DNA of 64,000 bases from Alentia gelatinosa (GCA_950022655.1 OX465592.1:6170044-6234043), one strand, 5' to 3'. Positions 45,276 to 57,626 are shown, numbered from the stretch's first letter. The notes: a model not told the origin generated them from the letters alone. Translations and numbers: made by a program.

Positions 45276-46664
45276 ACGGGCCCCTTGGTACAGATCAGGA
45301 GTTAGCACCCTGACACCCAGTCATGAATGGCCACATATTTCTCCTTCCAGTTTACACGGCAGTTAGAGCTCCTATTCAACATGACCTACAAAAGAAAATA
45401 ATTTAAAAAAAGTTGGGTCGGGGTGATAGCCTCATTTGGTATTTCCGCTGTTGGCGAATTGAAAAAAAAAAGTTTTATGATTTTGCACTGGTGGGGTTGG
45501 GAAAGTACTCTCTTTCAACTTGGCATGAATTACCAGGGTGCAACATGGGAAATTGAGGTGGCGGGGGGGGGGGGGGGGGGGGGTGTAGCAGCAAACTGTG
45601 TCTCAAGATCCAATAGCAAAAATTATCCTGCAGAATAATAACATGTACTCATTTTATCTTACTTAACCCTATTTTCTTTTAAAAACATCATAGGCTTAAC
45701 ATTGAATGGCTGTATTTGATAAGAAGTGGCAGTGTTTTCTTATTCAACAACCAACCCGATCTAAATCGTAGCTGCAGCTTTTTAGATTTTTCTTATTTTT
45801 ACTTTTCTTGTTGGGTCATTTTACCGTCAGTTTACATTTCTTTATACATGAAAAAAAAAACACCTTGCAGATCCTCTTCTTAGTCATTCGGGGTGCCCCG
45901 GATCTGAGACATAGGCCTACAGTAGTGACTGCATGATGGACACATTTTATAAGATGGTTTGGATTTGAGTTTGAAAAGTGAACTGTGACTATATTCTTTA
46001 CATCTCAACTACACAAGCGTCACCGGCGCCAGTTACACTCGAGATTTTGTTTATATTTTATTATCGGCAGAATTGTTTATGCTGTATAACTTAATAAACT
46101 ATCTAACGCCCAAACTGCTTCTTCTTTTATTCTACATATTGTATATAATAATAAATTATCAATTATACCTGTCTTATATATTGTCATATTCATATAATAT
46201 CACATTTCTATAAAACCATCAGGAAGCCTTATATATATATATACCCAGACATAGTCTGAGAGAATAAAATCGATATTAATTGTTACAGGACAAGTACACT
46301 GAGAACGCTGGGTATCACACATGTAGCAACATGGGTTAGTCACTTTTTTTTGGGGGGGTAAGATTTTCCTTCAGTGCTCATATATAATCCTTTACAACAC
46401 TTCCGTTTACAATACGACACTTATGGTCGCTTTCTGCTAGAAGCATAGACTATACAAGATCATGATTTTCTAGTTTTACATTCTGTGTCAATAAAGGAGG
46501 CATCTGCATCAATCCTGGAGCGGATTGGTTTTAACGTCAGAGCCCACATCTGGTCCTTCTGAACGGACTCTAAATACAAATCAAACAGCTTCACTCATTA
46601 AAAGAAAATCATGACAATCCATGTGTAACTGCCCTGTGGAACAACATGTGGGGCCAGCAGTCAG

Positions 46665-46716
46665 TACGGATTGACAGTACGGATTGACAGTGCGGATTGA
46701 CAGTACGGATTGACAG
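46665..46716. repeat. 13-bp tandem repeat, four units
   Basis: TACGGATTGACAG repeated four times with one base change. Confidence 0.9.
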
Positions 46717-47034
46717 CAGTGTCCTCACGGACCCCTCCTTGACAGGGTCCCCCGTGATTGAACTCCCGGACTCTCCAGCAAGCTTTGATCCCCGATGGAG
46801 AACTCGTGCCTTTGTGAATGTTCCCATCAGAGGGTGACATCAGAATTCTATCCCATGAATTAAACATCGACATTCGATAGGTTCCTGTCAGGTTCAGAGT
46901 ACAAGATCAATCTTTTTGAGCTCTTTCACAGACAAGAATGAGGGGGGGGGGGGGGGGGATATAGTTTTATTAGTTATTTCCATATTTAGGATGATTAGAA
47001 CAATAATGGCTGGAAGGCTGGAGGTACATTATGT

Positions 47035-47965
47035 ATGGTTATATAGATGGGTCAATTGATGGTTGCCTGTATAGCTTTATAGATGTATGAATCTATGGTT
47101 GCCTTTATGGCCCTATAAAAATGGGTGAATCGATGGTTGCCTTGTATGGCTATATAGATTGGTGAATCAAAGGTTGCTTTTAAGGCTCTATGTAGATGGA
47201 TCAATTGAAGATTGCCTTTATGGCTATATATAGATGGGTTAATAGATGGTTGTCTGTATGGCCATATAGATTCTGTGGTTGCCTTTTTGGCTAAATATAT
47301 AGATGGATGATTTGATGGTTGCCTTTATGACCATATATAGAAGGGTGAATCAATGGTTGCCTTTTTGTAAAGATATGTGTAATGATGGTCGTCTTATATG
47401 GCCATATAGATGGATGAATCAAAGGTTGCCTTATGGCTCTATATAGATGGGTTAATCTATGGTCACCTATATCATATCAGTCATTTCCATTCTTTTTCTC
47501 ATGTACATTCTATACCTATACCTATTCCATATGATATGTAACCTAGTGAGCTATAACTTGGCTCCAAATGGAAGAACTGTTATTGTAACAGATTGTGGAA
47601 TAAAGACATTATTAAAAAATATATATATAGAACGGTTAATGTATGGTTGCCTTTATGGCTCTATATATATGGTTTAATCTATGGTTGCCTTTATGGCCAT
47701 ATAGATGGATTAATAAATGTTTGCCTATATGGCCATATAGATGGTTTAATCTATGGTTGCCTGTATGGCCATATAGATGGATGAATAGATGGTTGCCTGT
47801 ATGGCCATATAGATGGGTGAATAGATGGTTGCCCTTATGGCCATATAGATGGTTTAATCTATGGTTGCCTGTATGGCCATGAAGATGGATGAACAGATGG
47901 TTGCCTGTATGGCCATATAGATGGATGAATAGATGGTTGCCTGTATGGCCATATAGATGGCTCAG
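47035..47965. repeat. 36-bp minisatellite, AT-rich
   Basis: Units of ATGGTTGCCTGTATGGCCAT plus ATAGATGGATGAATAG. They are regular at 47,640-47,960 and decayed to the left, interrupted by unique sequence at 47,465-47,635. Open frames on both strands (LYGHTGNHLFIH on minus) follow from a 36-bp unit and are not evidence of a gene. Confidence 0.88.
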
Positions 47966-48819
47966 CTGCCTTGCTGCTATCATAATTGCAGTCGTTACCA
48001 TTTCTAACCTGTCTAATTGGTCATCATACCTGCAGCCCCATCCTCCCCGTGCCCCTGCTCCTCCCTGACTCCACATCGGAATGTGGGGTCACCCCGGCAG
48101 GGTGAGACGATGAGGTGCCCACCTAACAGGTTGTTTCCTCCTTCTACCCTCACACGGAAACTGGTATGAAGATGTCGCATGATGTACACCTCACACAACT
48201 ACCCGCCACTCTGCTCTTTTTAACTCCTACACCACGAGGCTACTGGTGGGTTTTTTGTGTGTTTTTTTTTAAAGGAAAATTCTTTCACTATTCGCCGTCT
48301 ATGCTAGCCACCTAGCAGCATAAGGTGAAAGAGAGTATGTATGTATGTCTGCATGAAGGTGGGAGTGGGTGGGTGGGTGGGGGGAGGGGGGGGGGGTATG
48401 TTGAAAGGGAATTTCACTAAATCAGAAAATAACTGGTGAATATATTGCCAATAGACTATGCTGTGGAATGATTTACCTCTAGAAAATAACCAGTCATTGG
48501 ACATACATTATAGTACGTGACATGCATTGTGTTTGACTTTCAAAGTTTTCGGTTTGCATTTAACTGTATAGGAAGTATAACATGGATTTCTAAAAGCGAG
48601 GTTTTTGTCAGCTGATCATCAAGTAGATTGTGCGACCCTGTTAGATCTCAATGAATATGCTTCATAAAAATAATTGTACAGAGAATGAGGATGATTGGGA
48701 AAATACCCATAACGTATTCCCTAATTAATATATATATCCCCAGAAACCATACATATCACTATATAACAGAGATATTCCTCATAAGCAATTATGTATGTTT
48801 CATGCACTTTATATATGTA

Positions 48820-48899
48820 TGTATATATTTATATATATATACATACATATATATATACATACATATATACATATTATATATATGTATATATATATATAC

Positions 48900-48962
<63 letters not shown>

Positions 48963-48989
48963 TACATATATATATATACATATATATAC

Positions 48990-49088
<99 letters not shown>

Positions 49089-49090
49089 TG
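48820..49090. repeat. (TA)n / TACATA microsatellite
   Basis: About 270 bp of nearly pure alternating TA with CATA interruptions. All frames read Tyr/Ile repeats. Confidence 0.98.
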
Positions 49091-49094
49091 TATA

Positions 49095-49196
49095 CAGTAA
49101 AATCCCGCTTCTGGGACACCTCGCTTAAAGGGGCACTCCGCTTAAGGGGACAGTTTGCTCAGTACGGAGGGTGTCCCCTTTAGCGAGGTTTTACTG
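49095..49196. mobile_element. 102-bp Tc1/mariner-type MITE
   Basis: Ends CAGTAAAATCCCGCTT and GCGAGGTTTTACTG with TA on both sides. It sits exactly at the edge of the (TA)n tract, as expected for a TA-targeting element. It contains CCGCTTAAGGGGACAG, the intact version of the site interrupted at 59 kb. Confidence 0.88.
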
Positions 49197-49329
49197 TATA
49201 GACATAAATAATACATCCAATATACATACACACACATATGAATCGTATGTAGATCTATATTACATGTACATTAAAACAATCAATATAGTGCCCAAATCAT
49301 TGTGCATCATAATGTCCATGCTCCTTTCA

Positions 49330-49412
49330 AATACTCGCTTAAGGGCCACCCCGCTTAAGGGTTCACTTTGCTTGGAACGGAGGGTGCCCCCCCTTGAGCG
49401 GGGTTTTACTGT
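49330..49412. mobile_element. Left-truncated copy of the same MITE
   Basis: CCACCCCGCTTAAGGGTTCA through GAGCGGGGTTTTACTGTA. The left terminus is absent. Confidence 0.75.
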
Positions 49413-49805
49413 ACATTTGTAACTTTATGACCATTTTCTTAGATTCTGTAACATATTCATAAGAGAAAACTGACACTTGATTACGTAACGTAAAATGTAC
49501 GCTGGATCCCTGAGCGGAAACCCTTGTAAACAGTGTGTGTCTGAAGGGATTCGGTAAACAAGTTGGATCTTCGGCATCACCTCAAAGTCACCCATATATT
49601 CCTCAGCCCGCCACCACTGGCCGCCGACAGCTGTTAGGCTACTGCTGTTCTATCATGCATTATCATAGTTTGGAACCTTGTCTAACCACTTCTCTCAACC
49701 TCCATGTCTACTAAAGCAGAACCTTCGCCGACACCGCTCAACCACACTCCAAAAACAACCGGATGGTGCTTATTTTCGCCCTGGAAATAAATAAAATTCG
49801 GCGAG

Positions 49806-49965
49806 TTGGGTGGGTGGGGGCGAAGGTGGGAGTCAAGGAAGCGGGAGGGTGGGTTGGAGGTCGGAGGGTGGGTGGGTGGGTGGGTGGGTGGGAAGGTGGG
49901 TAAGGGTGGGTTCGGTGGGCCGGAGGGTGGGTGGGTTAAGGAGGGAGGGTGGGTGTGGAATATTA
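49806..49965. repeat. (GGTG)n/GGGA G-rich tract, possible G-quadruplex
   Basis: Dense G-runs on the + strand (GGGTGGGTGGGTGGGTGGG near 49,866), immediately upstream of the GC-rich exon. Confidence 0.85.
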
Positions 49966-49984
49966 TTCATTTTAATGGATTTTT

Positions 49985-50376
49985 GTAAAAACCCATTCGC
50001 CGCGTGGCGAGCCCCAGCGGTTGGGAGCCCCGCCAGGTAGCTCGTCATTCCGGTCCTGACGGGCGGCGGGCGGGGGCGGGCGGCACGGGGGGCGGCGGCG
50101 GCGGCGGCGGGCGGTGGGAGAAGGCCGTCGGAGGAGGGCGACCGCCACCTGACGGACCCACAGATACAGCTCAAGCCACCCAGTCGGGCAAGCTCACGGC
50201 GGCGGAATCGTGGAAGCAGAGAGGGGCCGGGAGAGCAGCGGACGTAGGAATAAAACAGACCTGGTGTTCAGCCAAGGGTGACAGACGGGCTGGAGGCCTG
50301 AAGTTTCCGAGCCCCGTGCGGATTCACTCACCAGCAGCCGTCAGTCACCTACCGACGCGCTCAAATCGCTATCAAG
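49985..50376 (+). promoter_or_regulatory. CpG-rich promoter and probable first exon of gene D
   Basis: Base composition jumps to very GC- and CpG-rich (GGCGGCGGCGGCGGCGG near 50,092), the only such block in the window. It ends in an optimal donor, ATCAAG|GTAAGT, at 50,377. This is the look of an animal CpG-type promoter with first exon. A + frame at 50,004-50,426 is open, but its composition (Gly/Arg runs) is what GC-rich DNA gives by chance, so I treat the exon as untranslated. The natural partner is the acceptor at 59,726, just before the signal-peptide ATG. Confidence 0.5.
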
Positions 50377-51029
50377 GTAAGTTTTCCTCCATTTCACCCC
50401 CGTTAAATATTCCCCAGTTCTCATAGATTCCATTTTTACCGGATATTTTGGATTTGTCCCGTGAAACATCGGGGGTGCGGAGTTAATCCCAGAGACCGGG
50501 CGACGCACGCTGCGGTCGCCGGGGAACGCAGCGAGCGGGTCCCGGCGGAGCACACCCCCAGCGCCCGGTCTCCTTCTGCTTTTCCCGGGGGAGCGCTTTA
50601 AGAAGTTAGCTGGTAAAAGTAGCATCGTAAGAGAGGCCCCGACGCACATACAGGAGCTTCTTTGAGATATCTGATCGAATAAAACAAGGCTTCTATTGTC
50701 TTCACGACATGTTTACCGGACTACAATCGCCGACCAGATACTTCAGCTGTCGTAAGGAGTAGAATTGGGAACACACGATTGTAATTCAGGAAACCAAGGT
50801 GTCAAGTGGATGTTTTTTTATTTCAATTATTTCTCTTTAATGTATCCTTCCTTGGCTGAAAATACCGCGAATAATATGAGGAAAACACACAGAATTATAC
50901 TGCATTTTCTGACCATTTTTGATATCGTCTCTTCTACTAGCTGATAAACCTGAAAGCGGTGACACTGTACGTTCATAGCTGTTCGCTCTCGGATAGCGTA
51001 CCTAGTGTAGCGTGACGCGATGCTCCGTG

Positions 51030-51125
51030 GTGGAGGTGGTGGAGGTGGTGGGGGAGGGTGGGTGGGTGTGGTGGGTAAGCACTGGGTGGGCGGGGGCCGT
51101 GGGAGCGGGTGGGAGGGGGCATCAC
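51030..51125. repeat. Second G-rich tract, possible G-quadruplex
   Basis: GGTGGAGGTGGTGGAGGTGG followed by several runs of three or more G. It lies about 650 bp downstream of the gene D donor. Confidence 0.8.
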
Positions 51126-51367
51126 ACCATATATGGAAGCGCTGGTATGTCCCGCGGAGGACAGTAGGTGGCGCTACTTGGATCAGACGCTAGCGTATGC
51201 GTGCGCACCTTAGACGGCGGTGGCGCCCTCTAACAGCCTCTGAATTTCCCCCCCCCCCTTCAACACCCCCACAAAGCAGGGGCCTACCACACCAAGTCCT
51301 TGAATTAGATCATTTTCCATTCGCCGACGAAAACGGCACCGACTATTGGCGTTCCCACCTTGAAGCT

Positions 51368-51806
51368 GGAGACTCACCAAGCGAGAAATGCAGCGATTCC
51401 TGGAATCGCCAACACAAAATGACATCTATGTGAGCTATCATTTCATATTTCACCTGATTATTGCTTCCGAGGTGCTAAATTATCGGTGAGAGATATCACT
51501 CTGAAATGACATCTCATATAAATGTTATTTTACATTGGCGATTCCAGAGATCGCCGCTTTGACTCGCCTGGTGTGTCCCCGGCATTGCCGAGGACACACC
51601 AAGCGAGTCAAGGCGGCGATTTCTGTAATCGCCAATATAAAATCGCATATATGTTAGATATTTTTGTCATAGTAATATATCCCATCGATAATTTAGCATC
51701 TCGGAAGCAATAATCAGGTGAAATATTGAATAACAATCTCACATACTTGCTATTTTGTGTTGGAGATTCCGGAAATCGCTGCATTTCTCGCTTGGTGTGT
51801 CCCCGG
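51368..51806. mobile_element. Head-to-head MITE dimer forming a 440-bp palindrome
   Basis: The left half has ends ACCAAGCGAGAAATGCAGCG and GACTCGCCTGGTGTGTCC. The right half has ends GGACACACCAAGCGAGTC and GCATTTCTCGCTTGGTGTGT. Each half carries GGCGATT/AATCGCC sub-terminal repeats, and the halves mirror each other about position 51,586 (ATTGCTTCCGAGGTGCTAAA against TTTAGCATCTCGGAAGCAAT). Confidence 0.85.
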
Positions 51807-52238
51807 TTTAAAACCTGGCACCCAATACTTGAGACATGGCTCCAACATGGCTATGAATGAAAATTCCTGCATCACAGCCTTGCCAGAATGTTGAAAAATT
51901 AGGTTTCATCGAATGTCAGAGTTTGAAACTAAATTACTGCATCGGCGCTGTGTCGGAAGGTTGAACAATTCTGTGTCGTAGTGTGTCGGAATGTTTGTCT
52001 TAATGTATCGGAAGCTCAGTGGGTTCCCAGCCACTGAGTCAGTCGGTGGGGGCCTTATACCGCTATTTTCGCCAAATTAATCGGTGACTATTTCAAACGG
52101 CACTGACCCTGATTAAATATACATCCATAAAGGCAAGCTGACGACTGATTACACATTTCATATGCACCCAGGATCATTTCGTGTATGACATCATCAATTA
52201 TTGTAACTTGATCCGATTATGTCAGTGGCCACGAAAAC

Positions 52239-52462
52239 GGGTCGGTGGGAATATGTAATAATCGTTCGGCGGGAATATGTAATAATCGGTCCGTGGAGTA
52301 TGTAATAATCGGTCGGTGGTACTAAGCTACAATCGGTGGGTGGGAATATATAATAATCGGTCGGTGGAATAAGTAATAATCGGTCGGTAGGAATATGTAA
52401 CAATCGGTCGGTAGGAATATGTAATAATCGGTCGGTGGGAATATATAATAATCGGTCGGCGG
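52239..52462. repeat. 23-24-bp minisatellite
   Basis: About ten imperfect units of CGGTCGGTGGGAATATGTAA plus TAAT. Confidence 0.88.
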
Positions 52463-52670
52463 TAACCGATTCTATAATTGGAATCGGTAAGTGTAAACTG
52501 GACCTAATACAGTGGAGCAATGCCAGAGTGCTTCTTAGTCGCCGACAGTGGCACCTGCTGTCCGATTGTGTCGCGTGCCGCACACCCCCCCCCCCCCCCC
52601 CCCCGAACACGCACAGGCACAGGCACAGCACAGGACCGGGTAGGCCTATCTAATACCGGTTTTTCTGTTC

Positions 52671-53250
52671 AACGCCACCTGTTGGTGAGTTCTTCACTTA
52701 GGCGTTCGCTCGGACAAACACGGCCGAGTCTGTCCACATACCTATACACATACCGAGACACACAGCAATCACACCTCGAGTGTGAACGGCGGGTGTGACT
52801 GCAGGAGTGTAGTTTTTTTTTTGACAGATAAGAAAGCTGGAACAATCTAGGGCATTGCATTAACGAGTCTGGGCTGTCTAAACTTCATAGTTGATAATTG
52901 ATTTAGTTTTAACATGGAAAAAGATAAGCATTTGATAGCTAGGCCTGCCAATGTATTATTGTGTATCCAGTTTCGGTGTATCTTGTGTTATCTCAGCTAT
53001 AGCTTAAGATACATATACATCTAAAGTATCATTGAGGTGTATGACATGCCAAGTTGAAGTTGGAATACCATAGAATAGAATGCAATCACTATTATTTCTA
53101 TGGGGATAATGTACACAGGTATTATGAATGTATGCACTCATACATTCAGTGATCCAAAGATAACGTTAATAAAACGTTGCCAGGGTGTTGTTTGGCTGCA
53201 GGCATTGCGTAACCAAGTAGATAAGGTGCGACACCGGCCTTTGGAAAAAA
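52671..53250. repeat. 0.58-kb dispersed repeat (copy of 25,301-25,855)
   Basis: Collinear with the intron 3 copy in gene B, as described there. It is preceded by a C homopolymer at 52,586-52,603. Confidence 0.8.
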
Positions 53251-53269
53251 AAATCTATTATACCCCGCG

Positions 53270-53375
53270 AAATAGACTTGCTCAAGTCTTTAATTATGAA
53301 TATTCATTAAATGATTAAACACAATAAGGATAAAGTTCATTAAAGTATGTATCCTTCTCTGACTGGCCCATGAAT
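53270..53375. repeat. Inverted copy of 37,100-37,210
   Basis: ACTTGCTCAAGTCT, ATGAATATTCATTAAATGAT and CTGACTGGCCCATGAAT are the reverse complement of motifs at 37.1-37.2 kb. Confidence 0.65.
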
Positions 53376-53984
53376 GTATCCCAAGGAGGAGGGTAGCTAT
53401 AGGAAGCAGGGACTGGAGCCAGTCTACCCGCGAAATAATGCCGGTGGTTATATTTCTGGCAAACCTGCAAAACATGTGAACGTTCCCGCAATCACCCTTC
53501 TCAAATTGATCAAGATCGGATCTTATATACGAGTTGTCCTAATCCATTATCTATGGTTTTTTTTGTAATCAGCATTGCTACATAAGTTTCCGTATGGTTG
53601 TATCAAATTGCTAAGTTTATCTTGTATTTAACAGTTTTAAATAATGACTTGCGGAAGAAAAAATGACATTTTTTTTCTGATATTGGCAGACCGCAACCGA
53701 AACGTTCACACACAACCTGTTCTTTTCTATTTCTGTATGGCGGAGCAAATATTCCAAATACCTGAGTTTTTTTTCCATTTTTTTTCTTCATATAAACCAC
53801 AGAGCCGTCGAACGTCTTTCACCACCAACCATGCTCTTTTATCACGGACGACTTAAATAGTTGTTGAAATATGGACAGTCTGAACAAATTCACCTGGAAT
53901 TGGGCCAAGACTGACGTCTGTTCAGAGTGGGTGCTACCGTGTCTGTGGCCGTAACCCTCCCTGTCTGAGAGACACTGTCTGGGC

Positions 53985-54760
53985 CGGCCCCCTTTATTGA
54001 ACCGAAGGAAACACGCCCATATAGGGCACAGAGGCATTGCTAGTTAGACTATCATCCACCAGGATAATTATGACATAGCGCGAAATGAGGTCAGAGGACA
54101 AACCATATAGGGCACAGAGTCATTGCTAGTTCCGCCATCAAACCACATAGGGCACAGAGTCATTGCTAGTTCCGCCATCAAACCACATAGGGCACAGAGT
54201 CATTGCTAGTTCCACCATCAAACCACATAGGGCACAGAGGCATTGCTAGTTCCACCATCATCTGCCAGACCACCCCTTTATTGAACCGGAGGCAACACAC
54301 GCCCATATAGGGCACAGAGGCATTGCTAGTTCCACCATCATCTGCCAGACCACCCCCTTTATTGAACCGGAGGAAACACGCCCATATAGGGCACAGAGGC
54401 ATTGCTAGTTCCACCATCATCTGCCAGACCACCCCCTTTATTGAACCGGAGGCAACACACGCCCATATAGGGTACAGAGTGATTGCTAGTTCCGCCATCA
54501 AGCCACATAGGGCACAGAGTCATTGCTAGTTCCGATATCATCTGCCAGGAAAATAGAAACATAGCGCGAAATGAGGTCAGGGGACAAACCGCATAGGGCA
54601 CAGACTGATTGTTAGTTCCGACATCATCCGCCAGAAAAATAGGTAATATAGCCCAAAATGTAGTTGGAGGACAACCACATAGGGCACAGAGTGATTTCTA
54701 ATTCCACCATTATCTGCCAGGAAACTGTAATATGGCGCGAAATGTAGTCGAAGGACATAC
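53985..54760. repeat. Complex tandem repeat of a TATAGGGCACAGAG unit
   Basis: About 12 occurrences of CATAGGGCACAGAGTCATTG followed by CTAGTTCC(G/A)CCATCA. Short units of about 45 bp alternate with long units of about 70-80 bp that add CTGCCAGACCACCCCCTTTA. Single copies of the unit occur at 6965 and 19,868, so a dispersed sequence was amplified here. Minus-strand open frames are artefacts. Confidence 0.85.
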
Positions 54761-54786
54761 CACTTTTTTCTGCTGTCATTATATAT

Positions 54787-54985
54787 TATAGAGGAAACCT
54801 ATGAAAGTTTAGGGTCAGAGCTCATATCCCATCAAGTTTGAATAGTGTAATAATTCACAAGGCGAAGCCACGTGAATTACATAGCGATTCAAATGGATGA
54901 TGTCAATTGGGCCTTTGTATACGATGGTGAATAAAAGCTCTGACCGTAATCTTTCATTGGTTTCCTATGTATAAAAGCTTCACCC
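54787..54985. mobile_element. MITE, TATAGAGGAAACC family, without the second element
   Basis: Left end TATAGAGGAAACCTATGAAA, interior AATTCACAAGGCGAAGCCAC, right end TCTTTCATTGGTTTCCTATG. Unlike the copies at 4681 and 37,633, no complete TTTATCTCACCCC element follows. Confidence 0.7.
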
Positions 54986-55069
54986 TGTGGTACTCCAGTT
55001 GTGGCTGTATGTACGGCAGTGAGGGGGGGGGGGGGTGCTGTATCTTCTCCAGGGTTATTACCTACCACA

Positions 55070-55190
55070 TATAAGGCACATAGCTATTGCGCTATGGATA
55101 TGGTCATCTTGCCCATCTAACCCACAAGGTGGCAGGACCAATTATCAATGGATTTTATCAGAAATATTTTGTTGGGCTTGCCATGGAGGA
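55070..55190. repeat. Dispersed repeat, inverted copy of 7085-7215
   Basis: AAGGCACATAGCTATTG, AAGGTGGCAGGACCA and GATTTTATCAGAAAT in the same order as the minus strand at 7.1-7.2 kb. Confidence 0.6.
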
Positions 55191-55199
55191 ATTCTTAGC

Positions 55200-56440
55200 T
55201 TCATCTCAATATTATCTACAGATTATAACAGTAGAAGATGAAAGGTAACTCCCAGTTATTGAGCGACCTTGAACTTCCACTGGTTTTCCACTTATTTGCA
55301 TGCAATGATTGTCTGGTTTCCGTCTGAGTTTGTTGTACTATTCTGCCAAGTTTCCTAGCGGATACCTGGGGAACCAGCGTACGGCAGATTTTTTTACGCC
55401 CTCTAGTGGGTAAACCAGCAAAAACATGGAGGCAATACCCATAATGCACCAACATGGCACATAATGATAATATAACCCTTAATACATCCAAAGATGGCCT
55501 GGCCTATAAAGTGAGTGAGCACATAGGCCAGGCTTCCAGGCTATGAGAGTCGAAACGAGGGTATTCGTGGGAACCAATCAGCATGACTGTTACATAAAAC
55601 TGGAACCGTTAGAACCAATCAGCATGATTCTTACAGAAAAACCCTAACCCTAACCCTTGACCTTCAATTCTATCCTGTACATCCATAAGCACAGTGTCCC
55701 ATGAATACGTTTCTGCTGTGCTGTGAGACCACAGCCTTTCGCTGGTGTCATTACATATCAGTGTGGATTCCAGTAACAAGCTACTACCTGTGAAATCTCA
55801 AATAATAGCCCTTTCAGAACTCTGCTGAGGCTGAGGCCTGTAGTAGGGCTAATTCCCACCAGGTAGCGCGTCCATAGGCTCTAGTACCGAAGTAGCTGGT
55901 GTTTGATTAAATTTGCCTGGTTCTTGCCTGTACACTGGGTACGAACTCTACAAACCCCCTAGCGGATGACCGGGGAACCAGCCTATGATTAAATGTACTC
56001 CTGTTTGCTCGCATCACTCTCCTCCCAGATCTTTCGTGGCACTATCGCTGGCTAATCTCTGCCCCAACCCAAAAGTGGTTCCCTGGGTATCCACTTAAGA
56101 CAGGGGAGACAGATTTGGGCACAAACAGGCAGGTTGGGACAGAGATACAAGCGACCGCAGGAAGTAGAGCGCAGGATCTCTGCTGGGAGAGTGTGCTCGC
56201 GTCTCGTAGGATATCGCGGGATCTCGCATCATATCACGTGTCGCGATCCCAACCCGCCCACCACCCAGTACACAGAATGTGCGGGTAAACCTTAGCATAG
56301 CCCAGTATCTGGGTATACATTGGTCACAGTATAATGGTGTAGCTATCTTACTGACAGTGTTGTATCCACACTTGTACACACATAATCGCATGTTCCTCTT
56401 AGCATCAGCAGAGTACATGTAGACTGACGTCTTGTGGCCA
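55200..56440. other. Non-coding stretch, weak repeats only
   Basis: Contains two similar motifs (GCGGATACCTGGGGAACCAG near 55,359 and GCGGATGACCGGGGAACCAG near 55,962) and a short CCCTAA run near 55,640. No exon recognised. Confidence 0.4.
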
Positions 56441-56449
56441 CACTTTTAT

Positions 56450-56850
56450 GATCCATCGTATACAAATACACCATTGAGAATGAATGGGGTCTCAGTAAAC
56501 CACAACCCTTTTTTTAAACCTGTCCGATACCATAACTGTGGTATACGGATTCATATCTGTGGTATACTGCCCCAAAACCATGGTATACAGGGAAAATAGT
56601 CCGTTGTGCTATAGAGCAAAGAACAAGTCCACATTGTTATACCCTTTAATATGGCAATTACTGGGTTTAATTTATTCCAAAAGATGGATAATAAATGCAA
56701 TAAACGATGGTTTTGTGGACAGACTGCTGTGTAAACCACTCGAGGTTGACGTCGTAATACACTCACTCGCTGGCGCTGGTGTATTACTATGCGTCAACCT
56801 CTCGTGGTTTGCGGCCGCCTGTCCACAAAACCATCGATTATTGTCTATGT
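56450..56850. repeat. Dispersed repeat with palindromic element (copy of 43,270-43,690)
   Basis: The inner element at about 56,703-56,836 has ends CGATGGTTTTGTGGACAG and CTGTCCACAAAACCATCG and a centre with GTTGACGTCGTAATACAC. It is better preserved than the 43-kb copy. Confidence 0.8.
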
Positions 56851-57266
56851 ACACATATGATAGAATGTTACTCTTAGCGTATAGACACATATGTAGAGTG
56901 ACGGATATTCACAATCATCACCTGTCATGGGTGAACAGTGGAATCGTGTCTAATAAAAAAAAGAATAATAATAAAAATAAAGATGTACGTAGAGATTTCT
57001 GTATATTAAAGGACATCCAAATCACCAGATAGATGCGGAAACGTCATTAGATAAATAACTTGTATTGGTTGATCGCTAAATCAATGATGACATACATGAT
57101 TTAACACACTCAAATCTTGGAAAAGAACAATGGTGTGAATTTTAGGCAGATTACCAAGAATCGCCCATGGCCTACAAGTATGAACCTCTCATGGACCAGA
57201 TTGGCAATTGTCCAAATCCTGAAAGCTCACTGGAAGTGCCTTAATCTTTAGAACGACTCTTAAAGG

Positions 57267-57466
57267 NNNNNNNNNNNNNNNNNNNNNNNNNNNNNNNNNN
57301 NNNNNNNNNNNNNNNNNNNNNNNNNNNNNNNNNNNNNNNNNNNNNNNNNNNNNNNNNNNNNNNNNNNNNNNNNNNNNNNNNNNNNNNNNNNNNNNNNNNN
57401 NNNNNNNNNNNNNNNNNNNNNNNNNNNNNNNNNNNNNNNNNNNNNNNNNNNNNNNNNNNNNNNNNN
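57267..57466. other. Assembly gap (200 N)
   Basis: A run of exactly 200 N. The round number may be a placeholder rather than a measured size. Reading frames crossing it are meaningless. Confidence 0.99.
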
Positions 57467-57626
57467 CACATAGATTAGACAGTGACAGAGTTACAGAGAG
57501 AGTGTCACAAGACGAGACAGACAGATACAAAGAAGCACCCACAAACTAAATCTGAGTGGATATGAAGAAGTGTGAGAGCGTTCAGGTAGACGGCGCTGTG
57601 GAGAGCCGGCTGGAGGTGGCGGGATC

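Noticed and set aside
47636..48076. 146-codon minus frame with HLYGHTGNHLF repeats
   Set aside because: Explained by the 36-bp minisatellite; + strand frames are equally open.
48685..49183. Tyr/Ile-repeat frames of up to 147 codons
   Set aside because: (TA)n microsatellite in all frames.
50004..50649. GC-rich frames on both strands at the CpG block
   Set aside because: High GC removes stops by chance; Gly/Arg/Pro runs on both strands and no domain. I keep only the splice donor and base composition as evidence.
54178..54601. Minus frames repeating MMVELAMPLCPIWA
   Set aside because: Translation of the tandem repeat array; no coding context.
21362..55032. Long G or C homopolymers (21.36, 33.53, 45.56, 46.94, 52.59, 55.02 kb)
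   Set aside because: Could be structural signals, but lengths of such runs are unreliable in assemblies and no consistent gene context was seen.
55635..55660. Telomere-like CCCTAACCCTAACCC
   Set aside because: Only about three units, embedded in ordinary sequence; not an interstitial telomere array of note.
57189..57542. Frames across the N run
   Set aside because: They consist mostly of undetermined residues from the 200-N gap.
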